Source of the DNA: CAZUMW01 sp964621615
GTDB lineage: Bacteria > Desulfobacterota > WTBG01 > CAIYCZ01 > CAIRTM01
Length of the DNA: 64,000 bases
Direction of reading: 5' to 3'
Assembly (NCBI GenBank): GCA_964621615.1
Contig: CAZUMW010000003.1
Span: 144,041 to 208,040, forward strand
Part shown: piece by piece, positions 8,138-16,419 of the stretch
Position numbering within the stretch: position 1 is the stretch's first letter
Layout: each line of letters starts with the position of its first letter
The notes under the pieces: generated by a model
Databases searched by the model: none
Seen by the model: only the letters and a program-made list of their open reading frames with translations
What the model was told of the DNA's origin: nothing
Made by a program: the position numbers and the translations under genes

Positions 8138-9424
8138 CTATCGCGGCCTGCGGTACACAACGGCGCCGGCAACGATGGTATAGGCGCAGCGGCCCGTTAG
8201 CTGCCAGCCGTGAAAGGGGGTGTTCCTGCTCTTGGATGCAAACTGTTCTTTATCGACAGTAAATTCTTCTGAGGGATCGATCACGGTTATATCTGCGGCC
8301 GCACCCCGGGCGATCCGCCCTCTATCGATTCCGATGACCGCTGCGGGCCGAACCGTCATTTTTTCGATTGCCTGCGCAAGGGTAAGCACGCTTTCGCGGA
8401 CAAGCGCGAGCGCAAGCGGAAGCGATGTTTCAAGACCGATAATACCGAACGCTGCCCTGTCGAACTCAACGTCCTTTTCCAGGCTGGAGTGGGGGGCGTG
8501 GTCGCTGGCAATCACATCGATCGTTCCGTCGGCAAGGCCGGCACGGACCGCTGCGACGTCCCCGTCAGTGCGCAGGGGCGGGTACATTTTTGTCGCGGTG
8601 TCGAAGCCGGCAACCGCTTTATCGGTAAGCGTAAAATAATGGGGTGCGGTTTCCGCGGTGACCGGTACGCCGCGCGCCTTTGCCTCGCGCACCAGCCCGA
8701 CGGCGCGGGCGGTGCTGACATGGGCGATATGAACCGGATGCCCGGTGAGCTCCGAAAGCATAATATCACGCGCGACAACACTGTCTTCAGCAGCTGCGGG
8801 GATTCCGCGAAGCCCGAGCATCGTGGAGACGGCGCCTTCGTTCATTACGCCGTCGCCGGAGAGGCTGTAGTCCTGACAGTGGCACATGACGGGCATGGAA
8901 AAGCTTGCCGCATATTCGAGCGACAGCCGCATGATGCGCCCGTCTGCTATGGTTCTGCCGTCATCTGAAAGGGCAACAGCGCCGGCCTCTTTCAGGTCGC
9001 CCATCTCGGTGAGGTCGGCGCCCTTGAGCCCGCGGGTAAGCGCTGCCACGGGCAGCACAGTGACGCAGGCCTGCGCGGAGGCTCTTTCACAGATAAAGCG
9101 GGTGACAGAGGCAGTGTCATTGACCGGGCTGGTATTGGGCATGCAGGCTATGGTGGTAAATCCGCCTGCGGCAGCGGACATCGCCCCCGTACGAATGGTT
9201 TCCTTATATTCGAACCCCGGCTCCCGAAGGTGGGTGTGTATGTCAATAAGCCCCGGGGCGACAACCATGCCCCCGGCATCGATGACCTCACAGGCGCTGT
9301 CTGTCCCGGATGAGCCGCACTCGGCAATATCCGATATCCTGCCATCGGTTATTATAACGTCGCGCACTGCATCAAGCCCTGATGCCGGATCCACAACCCG
9401 TCCGTTTTTTATGCAAAGGTCCAT
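8138..9424 (-). CDS. pyrC: Dihydroorotase
   Basis: Zinc-dependent dihydroorotase (428 residues from ATG 9424) that makes dihydroorotate from carbamoyl-aspartate in pyrimidine synthesis. The metal-binding DIHTHLREPG is near residue 55, further histidines sit in MCHCQDYS and VHIAHVST, and the catalytic Asp is in IASDHAPHS. This is the class I, PyrC/PyrX-like long type. An upstream in-frame TTG at 9448 overlaps pyrB. ATG 9424 is preferred because GGTGAT precedes it and the protein then starts at the normal N-terminus. Last gene of the pyrR-pyrB-pyrC operon. Confidence 0.95.
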   Translation of the reverse strand: MDLCIKNGRVVDPASGLDAVRDVIITDGRISDIAECGSSGTDSACEVIDAGGMVVAPGLIDIHTHLREPGFEYKETIRTGAMSAAAGGFTTIACMPNTSPVNDTASVTRFICERASAQACVTVLPVAALTRGLKGADLTEMGDLKEAGAVALSDDGRTIADGRIMRLSLEYAASFSMPVMCHCQDYSLSGDGVMNEGAVSTMLGLRGIPAAAEDSVVARDIMLSELTGHPVHIAHVSTARAVGLVREAKARGVPVTAETAPHYFTLTDKAVAGFDTATKMYPPLRTDGDVAAVRAGLADGTIDVIASDHAPHSSLEKDVEFDRAAFGIIGLETSLPLALALVRESVLTLAQAIEKMTVRPAAVIGIDRGRIARGAAADITVIDPSEEFTVDKEQFASKSRNTPFHGWQLTGRCAYTIVAGAVVYRRPR

Positions 9425-9437
9425 ACCGTGATCACCG

Positions 9438-10355
9438 CTATCTTCCAATTAACAGGTACATCAGCGCCATTCTGACCGCAACCCCCCCAGCGACCTGGTC
9501 AAGTATAACCGTATAGGGGCCGGACAAAAGCTCGGGCGATATTTCCACTCCCCGGTTTACCGGCCCGGGGTGCATAATGAGCACATCCTGTTTAGCCTGC
9601 CGCAGCTTCTCCCTGCTGAGCCCGAAATACCGTGCGTATTCGCGGATCGAGGGGAAGAGATTGCCCTTTTGCCGCTCTTTCTGTATCCTGAGCATCATAA
9701 TCACGTCGGCATCCCGAATCGCTTCCTGCATATCGGGCACAAAGCTGCAGCCGAGCTGCTCCACACAGGGGGGGATCATTGTTCGCGGCCCGGACACGCA
9801 TATCCGTGAGCCCATTTTGACAAGAAGCTGAATGTTCGAGCGGGCCACCCGGCTGTGTGTGATATCCCCGATAATGGCAATATTGAGCCCGTCGAGCCGC
9901 TGCTTTTTCTCGCGTATGGTGAAGGCGTCCAGCAGCGCCTGTGTGGGGTGCTCGTGCGCCCCGTCCCCTGCGTTTATTATGGCGCACGGAAGGAGCGTGG
10001 CCAGTATTTTCGGCGCGCCGGCGCAGCTGTGGCGAAGCACGATAAGATCGGGGTTCATCGCCTGAAGATTCTTTCCGGTATCCTCGAGCGTTTCGCCCTT
10101 GACCACGCTGCTTGTGCTCGTGGAAATGTTGACAACGTCAGCGCTCAGGCGCTTTCCCGCGATTTCAAATGAGGTGCGGGTTCTGGTGCTGGGCTCGAAA
10201 AAGAGATTAATAATGGTTTTGCCGCGCAGGGTCGGAACTTTTTTGATTTCGCGGGAAGAGACCTCTTTCATGGAGGCAGCGGTATCAAGAATAAGGGAGA
10301 CTTCTGCGGGAGAAAGATCGCCGACGCCGAGGACGTCTTTATTCTTCAGTTCCAT
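9438..10355 (-). CDS. pyrB: Aspartate carbamoyltransferase catalytic subunit
   Basis: Catalytic chain of ATCase (305 residues). It shows the carbamoyl-phosphate loop FFEPSTRTRTSFE, the STSSVVKGETLEDT segment, the HPTQALLD motif and the C-terminal MHPGPVNRGVE. It joins carbamoyl phosphate and aspartate. No regulatory chain (pyrI) is present here, so it is probably an unregulated trimer or a partner of dihydroorotase. It overlaps the end of pyrR by 17 bases. GTG at 10364 is an alternative start. Confidence 0.96.
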   Translation of the reverse strand: MELKNKDVLGVGDLSPAEVSLILDTAASMKEVSSREIKKVPTLRGKTIINLFFEPSTRTRTSFEIAGKRLSADVVNISTSTSSVVKGETLEDTGKNLQAMNPDLIVLRHSCAGAPKILATLLPCAIINAGDGAHEHPTQALLDAFTIREKKQRLDGLNIAIIGDITHSRVARSNIQLLVKMGSRICVSGPRTMIPPCVEQLGCSFVPDMQEAIRDADVIMMLRIQKERQKGNLFPSIREYARYFGLSREKLRQAKQDVLIMHPGPVNRGVEISPELLSGPYTVILDQVAGGVAVRMALMYLLIGR

Positions 10356-10893
10356 TGTGTGCACCCTGCGTTACTATGACCTGATCGATCCCGTCATCCT
10401 CTTCGAGCAGCACCTCCACAAGCTCATCCTTTGTGGTGGATATGCTTTTGCCTGCATAATTGGGCTGTATCGGGAGCTCCCGGTGCCCGCGATCGATCAG
10501 CACCACCAGCCGGATGGCTTTGGGGCGGCCCATATCAATGATGCTGTCAAGAGCGGCGCGGATTGTCCGTCCGGTGTACAGCACGTCGTCGCACAAAAGG
10601 ATTTTTTTATCGTGAATATCAAAAGGGATTTCAGTCTTTTTGAGAACCGGCTGCGCGGCTATTTCAGAAAGATCGTCGCGGTAGAGGTTAATGTCCAGCG
10701 CACCGACGGGAACCGTCACTCCCGCATACTTGTGCAGCTTTGCGGCAATGCGCTCGGCAATGGTAACCCCGCGCCTCCTGATGCCGATAAGCACAAAATT
10801 GCCGCCCCTGTTGCGCTCCCATATCTCATGGGCCATGCGGTTCAGGGTGATGGCAATGTCCTGTCCGTCAAGAATTAAGCCGGTTTTCTTCAT
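10339..10893 (-). CDS. pyrR: PyrR bifunctional regulator / uracil phosphoribosyltransferase
   Basis: A 184-residue type I phosphoribosyltransferase fold with the PRPP-binding motif ILLCDDVLYTGRTIRAALD and the N-terminal IGIRRRGVTIAERI loop. In many bacteria PyrR senses UMP/UTP and binds the pyr leader RNA to cause attenuation; it often has weak UPRTase activity. It is the first gene of the operon. A terminator-like hairpin lies 11 bases before its ATG. The Shine-Dalgarno sequence is weak, and the nearest GGAAGG is locked in that hairpin. Confidence 0.95.
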   Translation of the reverse strand: MKKTGLILDGQDIAITLNRMAHEIWERNRGGNFVLIGIRRRGVTIAERIAAKLHKYAGVTVPVGALDINLYRDDLSEIAAQPVLKKTEIPFDIHDKKILLCDDVLYTGRTIRAALDSIIDMGRPKAIRLVVLIDRGHRELPIQPNYAGKSISTTKDELVEVLLEEDDGIDQVIVTQGAHNGTEE

Positions 10894-10903
10894 GTGTGCT
10901 CAT

Positions 10904-10933
10904 AAAAAAACCTTCCCAACAAATCAGGAAGGT
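10904..10933 (-). promoter_or_regulatory. Terminator-like hairpin in the pyrR leader (candidate attenuator)
   Basis: On the minus strand ACCTTCC (10933-10927) pairs with GGAAGGT (10916-10910) around a 10-base loop, and seven T follow. This lies directly upstream of pyrR, where PyrR-controlled attenuators usually sit. An upstream GGTGT could pair with the ACACC that overlaps the left arm, giving an alternative fold. I cannot see the classical PyrR-binding loop consensus, so the mode of control is inferred. Confidence 0.6.
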
Positions 10934-10968
10934 GTTAGTTATCTTTTCTTACACCGCATAAAATAACA

Positions 10969-11268
10969 TTTATTAACACTGGTGTCCAAAATAATGTAAT
11001 GAAGCCGGTTCGGGCGGGGCTCTGCAAAGCCCCCGCAACAAGTGAAGAGGTTATGGAACGGCATGTGCCGTTACATTTCAGCAGACACACGGTCCGGAGG
11101 AAGGTGCTGTTTGGGATAATCCCTGCAAAATGCCTGTTCCTGAGTACAGTGAGCGGTATCGGGCCGTCCATGAAGTGGGGTTTCATATGGCGGCGGCTGC
11201 GCAGGGACCCGCCCGAACCGGTTTTTTTAATGCTTTAATTTATTTTGGACACGTTTGATTTATTAACA
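10969..11268. mobile_element. MITE-like element with inverted repeats and a 10-bp direct repeat
   Basis: TTTATTAACA occurs as a direct repeat at 10969-10978 and 11259-11268. Inside it lie inverted terminal repeats GTGTCCAAAATAA (10982-10994) and its complement (11240-11252). Further in, a perfect 14-bp inverted pair CCGGTTCGGGCGGG (11005-11018 with 11208-11221) follows. The interior has no convincing gene. This is what a short non-autonomous transposon or an internally deleted IS looks like, with the direct repeat as target-site duplication. I cannot assign the parent family. Confidence 0.6.
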
Positions 11269-11427
11269 TAATTAAATTATGCCGTATGTCTGCTTTTTTT
11301 TTACGTATCACAGCATACAGTTCCGGTCAAGAAAAAAGCGCGGCAATAACGCGCGGCTCATGTTTTGTGCATATAAAACGATATAAAGAGAAAAATACTT
11401 TCAGGCAAGCCGGGGAGAGGGAAGGCC
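11269..11427. other. AT-rich leader before the amidotransferase gene
   Basis: No gene is visible. The stretch is AT-rich at its start and probably holds the promoter of the 11428 gene, but no hexamer pair stands out enough to call. A long purine-rich Shine-Dalgarno sequence (GGGGAGAGGGAAGG) closes it. Confidence 0.5.
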
Positions 11428-13353
11428 GTGTGTGGAATTTGCGGAAAGCTGTTTGTCGACGCTGAGCGAAGAGTGGATCGGGAGCTGATAGCCCGCATGT
11501 GCTCTGTGCTTCATCATCGGGGGCCTGATGATGAAGGCGTGTATTGTAAGGGAGCCGTGGGGCTCGGCCACCGCCGCCTCAGCATACTTGATCTGAGCCG
11601 GGCCGGCCGTCAGCCGATGTCAAATGAGGATGGGACGGTGTGGCTTGTGTGCAACGGGGAAATTTATAATTATCCCCAGCTCAGGCAGGAGCTGATTGAA
11701 CGGGGGCACACATTTTCATCGCGCACTGACACCGAAACGATTATTCACTTATATGAGGAGCGGGGCATAGACTGCCTGGCCGGGCTGCGCGGCATGTTTT
11801 CCTTTGCGCTCTGGGACTCCGTAAAGCGGCGCCTTTTGCTTGCGCGCGACCGCGCCGGGCAGAAGCCGCTGGTGTATTTCTGGGACGGGCGGCAGCTTGT
11901 GTTTGCGTCCGAGCTGAAATCCCTGCTGCAGGATGACACCATCGAGCGGTCGATCGACCCTCTGGCAATTCACTATTATCTTACCTATCAGTATGTTCCC
12001 GCACCGCGGACCATGTTTGGGAATGTCCGCAAGCTGCCGCCCGCCCACTACATGATATATGAAAGCGGACAGGCGGCGGTCAGGCGGTACTGGGATTTGT
12101 CCGCTTCGGAGACGTGCCGGTACGCCGGCGCGCGCGAATACCGCGAGCATTTTTTTCAGGTGTTTGGCGAGGCCGTCCGCATGCGCCTTCACAGCGACGT
12201 GCCCTTTGGCGCTTTTCTAAGCGGGGGGGTTGATTCGAGCCTGGTTGTGTCCCTCATGAGCGGATTTCTCGCAGAGCCTGTTAAGACTTTCTCGATCGGG
12301 TTTAAGGAGCAGCAGTACAATGAGCTGCCCTATGCGCGGATTGTTGCAGATGCATACGGCACGGATCATCATGAATTTGTTGTGGAGCCCGATGTTGTTT
12401 CCATTCTGCCGGGCCTTGTGTGGCAGTATAATGAGCCGTTTGCAGACTCATCGGCAATTCCCACCTATATGCTTTCTCAGATGACCCGGCGCCATGTAAC
12501 AATGGCCCTGAGCGGCGACGGCTGCGATGAGTGCTTTGCGGGATATGAGCGCTACCGGCAGGCGCTGCGGCGGCGGGCCGTTCTCGGCATACCCGCGCCG
12601 CTGTGGCGCGCGGCCCGGAAGGCCCTTGGGCGGATCTCCGCCGGCAGGCGCTACCGCTCGCCGTGGCGCCGCCTCCACCGGTATGCTGCCCGTGCCGGGT
12701 CCGGCCCCGAGAGCCGCTATCTGGAAAGCCTCTACCGGTTCGATCCCTTTTTGCTGCAGGAGCTGTATGCAGGCGGCTTTGCCGAGCAGTGCGGCGGATG
12801 CGATGCGTCTCTGTATATACACGATTTATTTAAGCGGGCCCGCGGGTGCTCCTTTCTGGACAAGCTGCTGTATGTCGACAGCATGTCATACCTGCCTGAG
12901 GATCTGCTGGTAAAGATCGATATGGCAAGCATGGCCCATTCCCTGGAGGTGCGCTCTCCGTTTGTTGACCATGTCGTCATGGAATGCGCTGCCGCTGCGC
13001 CCGCTGAAATGAAGATCAAAAACGGGCAGACAAAGTATATCTTAAAGCAGATCGTAAAAGACCGGCTTCCCCGCCCGGTTGTTTTCAGGAAGAAGAAAGG
13101 GTTCGCGATTCCGCTGGAGCACTGGTTCCGCTCAGATCTGCGGGAGATGATGTATGATGTCCTGTGCGACCGGACCGCGCGCTGCCGCGGCTATTTCGAC
13201 CCTGAGTGCGTCCGCATGCTTCTTGATGAGCACTGCAGCGCAACCTATGATCACTCATCGCGGATCTGGACCCTTCTGTGCCTGGAGCTCTGGCATAGAA
13301 TATTTATTGATAAAAGCGTTACGCCTCCAGAAAGGCCGGCAGGGTATGCATAA
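11428..13353 (+). CDS. asnB: AsnB-like glutamine-hydrolysing amidotransferase
   Basis: A 641-residue two-domain enzyme. Residue 2 is the N-terminal nucleophile Cys (MCGICGK) of a class II glutaminase domain (about 1-210). The second domain is an ATP-pyrophosphatase with the PP-loop FLSGGVDSSLVVSL and the later SGDGCDECFAGY. Housekeeping members make asparagine. Many homologues in polysaccharide clusters are thought to amidate uronic acids or other glycan carboxylates. The overlap of 8 bases with a GT4 glycosyltransferase downstream supports the envelope role, but that is inference. It starts with GTG behind a strong purine-rich Shine-Dalgarno sequence. Confidence 0.92.
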   Translation: MCGICGKLFVDAERRVDRELIARMCSVLHHRGPDDEGVYCKGAVGLGHRRLSILDLSRAGRQPMSNEDGTVWLVCNGEIYNYPQLRQELIERGHTFSSRTDTETIIHLYEERGIDCLAGLRGMFSFALWDSVKRRLLLARDRAGQKPLVYFWDGRQLVFASELKSLLQDDTIERSIDPLAIHYYLTYQYVPAPRTMFGNVRKLPPAHYMIYESGQAAVRRYWDLSASETCRYAGAREYREHFFQVFGEAVRMRLHSDVPFGAFLSGGVDSSLVVSLMSGFLAEPVKTFSIGFKEQQYNELPYARIVADAYGTDHHEFVVEPDVVSILPGLVWQYNEPFADSSAIPTYMLSQMTRRHVTMALSGDGCDECFAGYERYRQALRRRAVLGIPAPLWRAARKALGRISAGRRYRSPWRRLHRYAARAGSGPESRYLESLYRFDPFLLQELYAGGFAEQCGGCDASLYIHDLFKRARGCSFLDKLLYVDSMSYLPEDLLVKIDMASMAHSLEVRSPFVDHVVMECAAAAPAEMKIKNGQTKYILKQIVKDRLPRPVVFRKKKGFAIPLEHWFRSDLREMMYDVLCDRTARCRGYFDPECVRMLLDEHCSATYDHSSRIWTLLCLELWHRIFIDKSVTPPERPAGYA

Positions 13354-14476
13354 GCGCGTGCTCATGATAATCTCGCTGTATTATCCCCATTGCGGCGGCT
13401 CTGAGCAGCAGGCGCACCTGCTTGCAAGAAATCTCTTGCAAAAAAGCTGTTCGGTGCGCATCCTCACCAGAAAATTCAGGGGCCTTCCCGCCCGTGAAAC
13501 AATCGATGGGGTGCCCGTCGTGCGCGCTATACGCGTTATTCCGGCTAAGGGCTTGTTCGGCATGACGTATATGCTGTCGGTGCTGATCTTTTTGCTGCGC
13601 GCGCGGCAGAGCTTCGACATAATTCACTGTCACGAGTTTTCCGGGTTCCACTGTATTGTTGCGGTTGCTTTCGGAAAAATATTCAACAAAAAAGTTGTCG
13701 GGCGGGTTGCCTCGAGCGGGGCCGGAAGCGATTTTAAAAAAATAAAAAAAAGCCTGTATGGCCGCCTGTGCATACGGGCCTATCAAAGCATCGACCGGCT
13801 GGTGACGCTGTGCAGCGCCTCGTCCGAGGAGGCCCGCCTGGAGGGGTTTGATGACGCCGCAGTGCGCTGCATTCCAAACGGGGTTGACATCGATGTGTTC
13901 CGGCCCGCCGGGGGCGCTGATGCGCAGCGGGAAACCGTTGTCTACGTAGGGCGCCTGATAGAGAGCAAGGGGGTTCAGGTTCTTCTGGAGGCGTTTGAGC
14001 TGCTTGCCGAAGAGCGCCCCGGAGCGCGGCTTTCTGTTGTGGGCGATGGGCCGATGAGGCGGCGGCTTCAGCGCTGTGCTGCGGCGCTGCCCTGCAGGGA
14101 CAGGATTTCCTTTCACGGCAGCTGCGGCGATGTCCAGCGCTTTTTGAAAACAGCGTCCGTATTTGTGCTTCCCTCCTTTGTGGAAGGGCTGCCAAACGCG
14201 CTGATCGAGGCCATGGCATGCGGGCTGCCGGTTGTGGCCACACGGGTCGGCGGCATACCCGACGTCGTTGATGACGGGCGCACCGGTATCCTTGTTGCCC
14301 CGGGGGATCGCAGCGATGTGGCCGATGCGCTCAAGGTGCTGTGTGGCAGCGCACATATGCGAGCGCAGATGGGCAGCGCGGCGCGCGAAACGATTGTGCA
14401 GCGCTACTCAATCGAAGCTGCCGCACGGCGGTATATCGATCTTTACGACGAGCTGCTTGAGCGCAGGGGCGGGTAA
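13346..14476 (+). CDS. GT4-family glycosyltransferase
   Basis: A 376-residue GT-B glycosyltransferase. The N-terminal domain begins MHKRVLMIISLYYPHCGGSEQQA. The donor-binding domain contains VVYVGRLIESKGVQVLLEAF and the conserved FVEGLPNALIEAMACGLPVVATRVGGIPDVV. It should extend a surface polysaccharide using an activated sugar. The start chosen is ATG 13346, inside the end of the amidotransferase gene (ATGCATAA overlap), because the family N-terminus begins there. The longer frame to 13154 is a shadow of the upstream gene. Confidence 0.92.
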   Translation: MHKRVLMIISLYYPHCGGSEQQAHLLARNLLQKSCSVRILTRKFRGLPARETIDGVPVVRAIRVIPAKGLFGMTYMLSVLIFLLRARQSFDIIHCHEFSGFHCIVAVAFGKIFNKKVVGRVASSGAGSDFKKIKKSLYGRLCIRAYQSIDRLVTLCSASSEEARLEGFDDAAVRCIPNGVDIDVFRPAGGADAQRETVVYVGRLIESKGVQVLLEAFELLAEERPGARLSVVGDGPMRRRLQRCAAALPCRDRISFHGSCGDVQRFLKTASVFVLPSFVEGLPNALIEAMACGLPVVATRVGGIPDVVDDGRTGILVAPGDRSDVADALKVLCGSAHMRAQMGSAARETIVQRYSIEAAARRYIDLYDELLERRGG

Positions 14477-14529
14477 TGCAGCGGGTTCGGCCCGGCCAAC
14501 TTCTCCGGGGCGTATGCGGGAACGGGGGC

Positions 14530-16368
14530 TCAGTTGATATACCCAAGCGCTTCAAGCTGCTTTTTAGTGTTTTTGTCGATTACGGCTCGCGTGATCTGCT
14601 CGGCGCACACCGGTGGCATCTGCAGGAATGTATCAAGAGCCGCTGTCAGGTTCGTGTTTTCAGCACAGTGCGGCGCGCGGTTCACCGATTCCGAGGGGTC
14701 TGTGTCTAAATTGTAGCACTCAGCCGCATCCGTGCTGGTGTAGCCGATGAGCTTCCACTTGTGCCTGCTGCGCTCAGTGTTGCGAATGTATTTATGGCCG
14801 TTCTGAATGACGCACATCTTTTCTGTCCCGTACAGCGTGGCTGTTGCAAAAACGGCCCTGTTTGCGGGGGGTGCAGCACCCCCCGGCGGGGAAAGCAGGT
14901 TTCTGCCCTGCATGGGGGCGCCGCACGGCTCGGTGCGCGTTAATGCAAGGATCGTCGGGTGAATATCAATCAGCTGCACGGGGGCTGAAACAGCGTTTGA
15001 TGAAACGGCGCGCCCGGCAATGATAAGCGGGACGTGCAGCAGTTCGTTATAGAGGGTGTGCCCGTGCTCAAAGTTGCGGTGGTCCCAGAATTCCTCTCCG
15101 TGATCAGCGGTTATGATCAATATCGTATTGTCCAGCAGGCTGCTGTTTTTTAGCTGCAGGAGTATGTTTTTTATATTTTCATCTATATACCGGATCTGCC
15201 CGTCATACAGATCGACAATCCGCTGCTTTTCCTCCGGGGAAAGCTGCCCCTTTTTCGTCATCAGGCGTATTTTTTTCAATACGCTGCCCCGGCCGCTGTG
15301 CGTACGCAGGGGCTTTTTGCCAATAAACGTATTGGTAAACATATTGGCCTTGTATGGCGTGTGGGCATCCATGTAATGAATATAGGCAAAAAACGGCGTG
15401 TTGTTTGTGTTTTGAATATAGCGCAAAAAGTCATGGGTTATGGCCTCTCCCGCACGCTTGGCGTAGGGGCGGTACAGATAGCGGGAAAAGCCCTGGTCCA
15501 CATTGAAGTCCTTTTTAACAAACAGGTTCCCGCCGTTGAAAAACGCGGTATGGTAGCCGCTGTTTTTCAGCGCTTCGGCGGTGGTGACCAGCGTGTCTGG
15601 CATGGTGCTGCCCGGGCTTATTATGTTGTGGACATGCGGATACAGCGATGTAAAAAGCGATGCAACAGAGGGCTTGGTCCAGGGGGCCTGTGCGTATGCC
15701 CGGCTGAATACGGTGCCCGCGCCCGCCAGAGCGTCGATGGCGGGGGAGGTGTTCCGCCCGTATCCGTAACACCCAAGATGGTCGGCGCGCAGGCAGTCTA
15801 TAACGATAAGGACGATGTTCGGGCGGCCCGCGGCGGTAAGCGATGTTGCCGCCGGGACAGCATACAGGATGAAAATGAAAATCAGCGCCACAAGGGCCAG
15901 GCATTTGACGGCCGCAGCGGCTCTGCTGAGAAGCCGGCCCTTTGGCAGAGAAACAATTATCCATGCAGCTGCAAAAACGGCAGCTGCAGCGATAATCCGG
16001 GCGGGGCTGCTGAAAAAAGCGGTGCGTGCTGAAGCTGCGGCGGCTGTCAGAACGCATATGCCGGCAATGACAGCTGCGGCAGCACAAAGCGCTTTTTGTC
16101 TTCGGCCCGAGTGGCTGAAGCAGAGCTGTTTTGTGTAAATGGCCGCTGCGCCGGCGAAGGCCCCTGCCGCCCCGCCGGCGCATGCGGCGATAAGATGGCC
16201 GGGCAGGTTTTTTTGCAGAATCAGGCATATGAGAGTATAGAGGCCGTAAAGCTGATAGCCCTGCCGAATGATTTCCGGCAGCGCGCTGCCGAACCCTGCA
16301 GCGCTGCCGGCGATTATGCTCACTCCGGCAATCATGAACAATTGATTTTTAATCCTGTCGGGGGGCAT
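14530..16368 (-). CDS. Membrane-anchored sulfatase-fold enzyme with Thr nucleophile
   Basis: About 612 residues. The first 180 form several membrane helices. The rest is an alkaline phosphatase/sulfatase-fold domain opening with PNIVLIVIDCLRADHLGCYGY (metal-binding Asp). At the catalytic position, where sulfatases have C/S-x-P-S-R, this protein has T231-K-P-S-V. A Thr nucleophile is typical of phosphotransferases such as LtaS and phosphoethanolamine transferases. The second metal site is ADHGEEFWDH with a downstream EHGHTLYNE. It may therefore move a phospho-group onto envelope glycans or lipids rather than remove sulfate. ATG 16368 has AAGGTGAT upstream; a longer frame to 16419 abuts the divergent gene. 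Confidence 0.85.
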   Translation of the reverse strand: MPPDRIKNQLFMIAGVSIIAGSAAGFGSALPEIIRQGYQLYGLYTLICLILQKNLPGHLIAACAGGAAGAFAGAAAIYTKQLCFSHSGRRQKALCAAAAVIAGICVLTAAAASARTAFFSSPARIIAAAAVFAAAWIIVSLPKGRLLSRAAAAVKCLALVALIFIFILYAVPAATSLTAAGRPNIVLIVIDCLRADHLGCYGYGRNTSPAIDALAGAGTVFSRAYAQAPWTKPSVASLFTSLYPHVHNIISPGSTMPDTLVTTAEALKNSGYHTAFFNGGNLFVKKDFNVDQGFSRYLYRPYAKRAGEAITHDFLRYIQNTNNTPFFAYIHYMDAHTPYKANMFTNTFIGKKPLRTHSGRGSVLKKIRLMTKKGQLSPEEKQRIVDLYDGQIRYIDENIKNILLQLKNSSLLDNTILIITADHGEEFWDHRNFEHGHTLYNELLHVPLIIAGRAVSSNAVSAPVQLIDIHPTILALTRTEPCGAPMQGRNLLSPPGGAAPPANRAVFATATLYGTEKMCVIQNGHKYIRNTERSRHKWKLIGYTSTDAAECYNLDTDPSESVNRAPHCAENTNLTAALDTFLQMPPVCAEQITRAVIDKNTKKQLEALGYIN

Positions 16369-16419
16369 GATATACTGATCACCTTTTGTTTCACCATATA
16401 AGCGGTTAGCTCCTACCAT

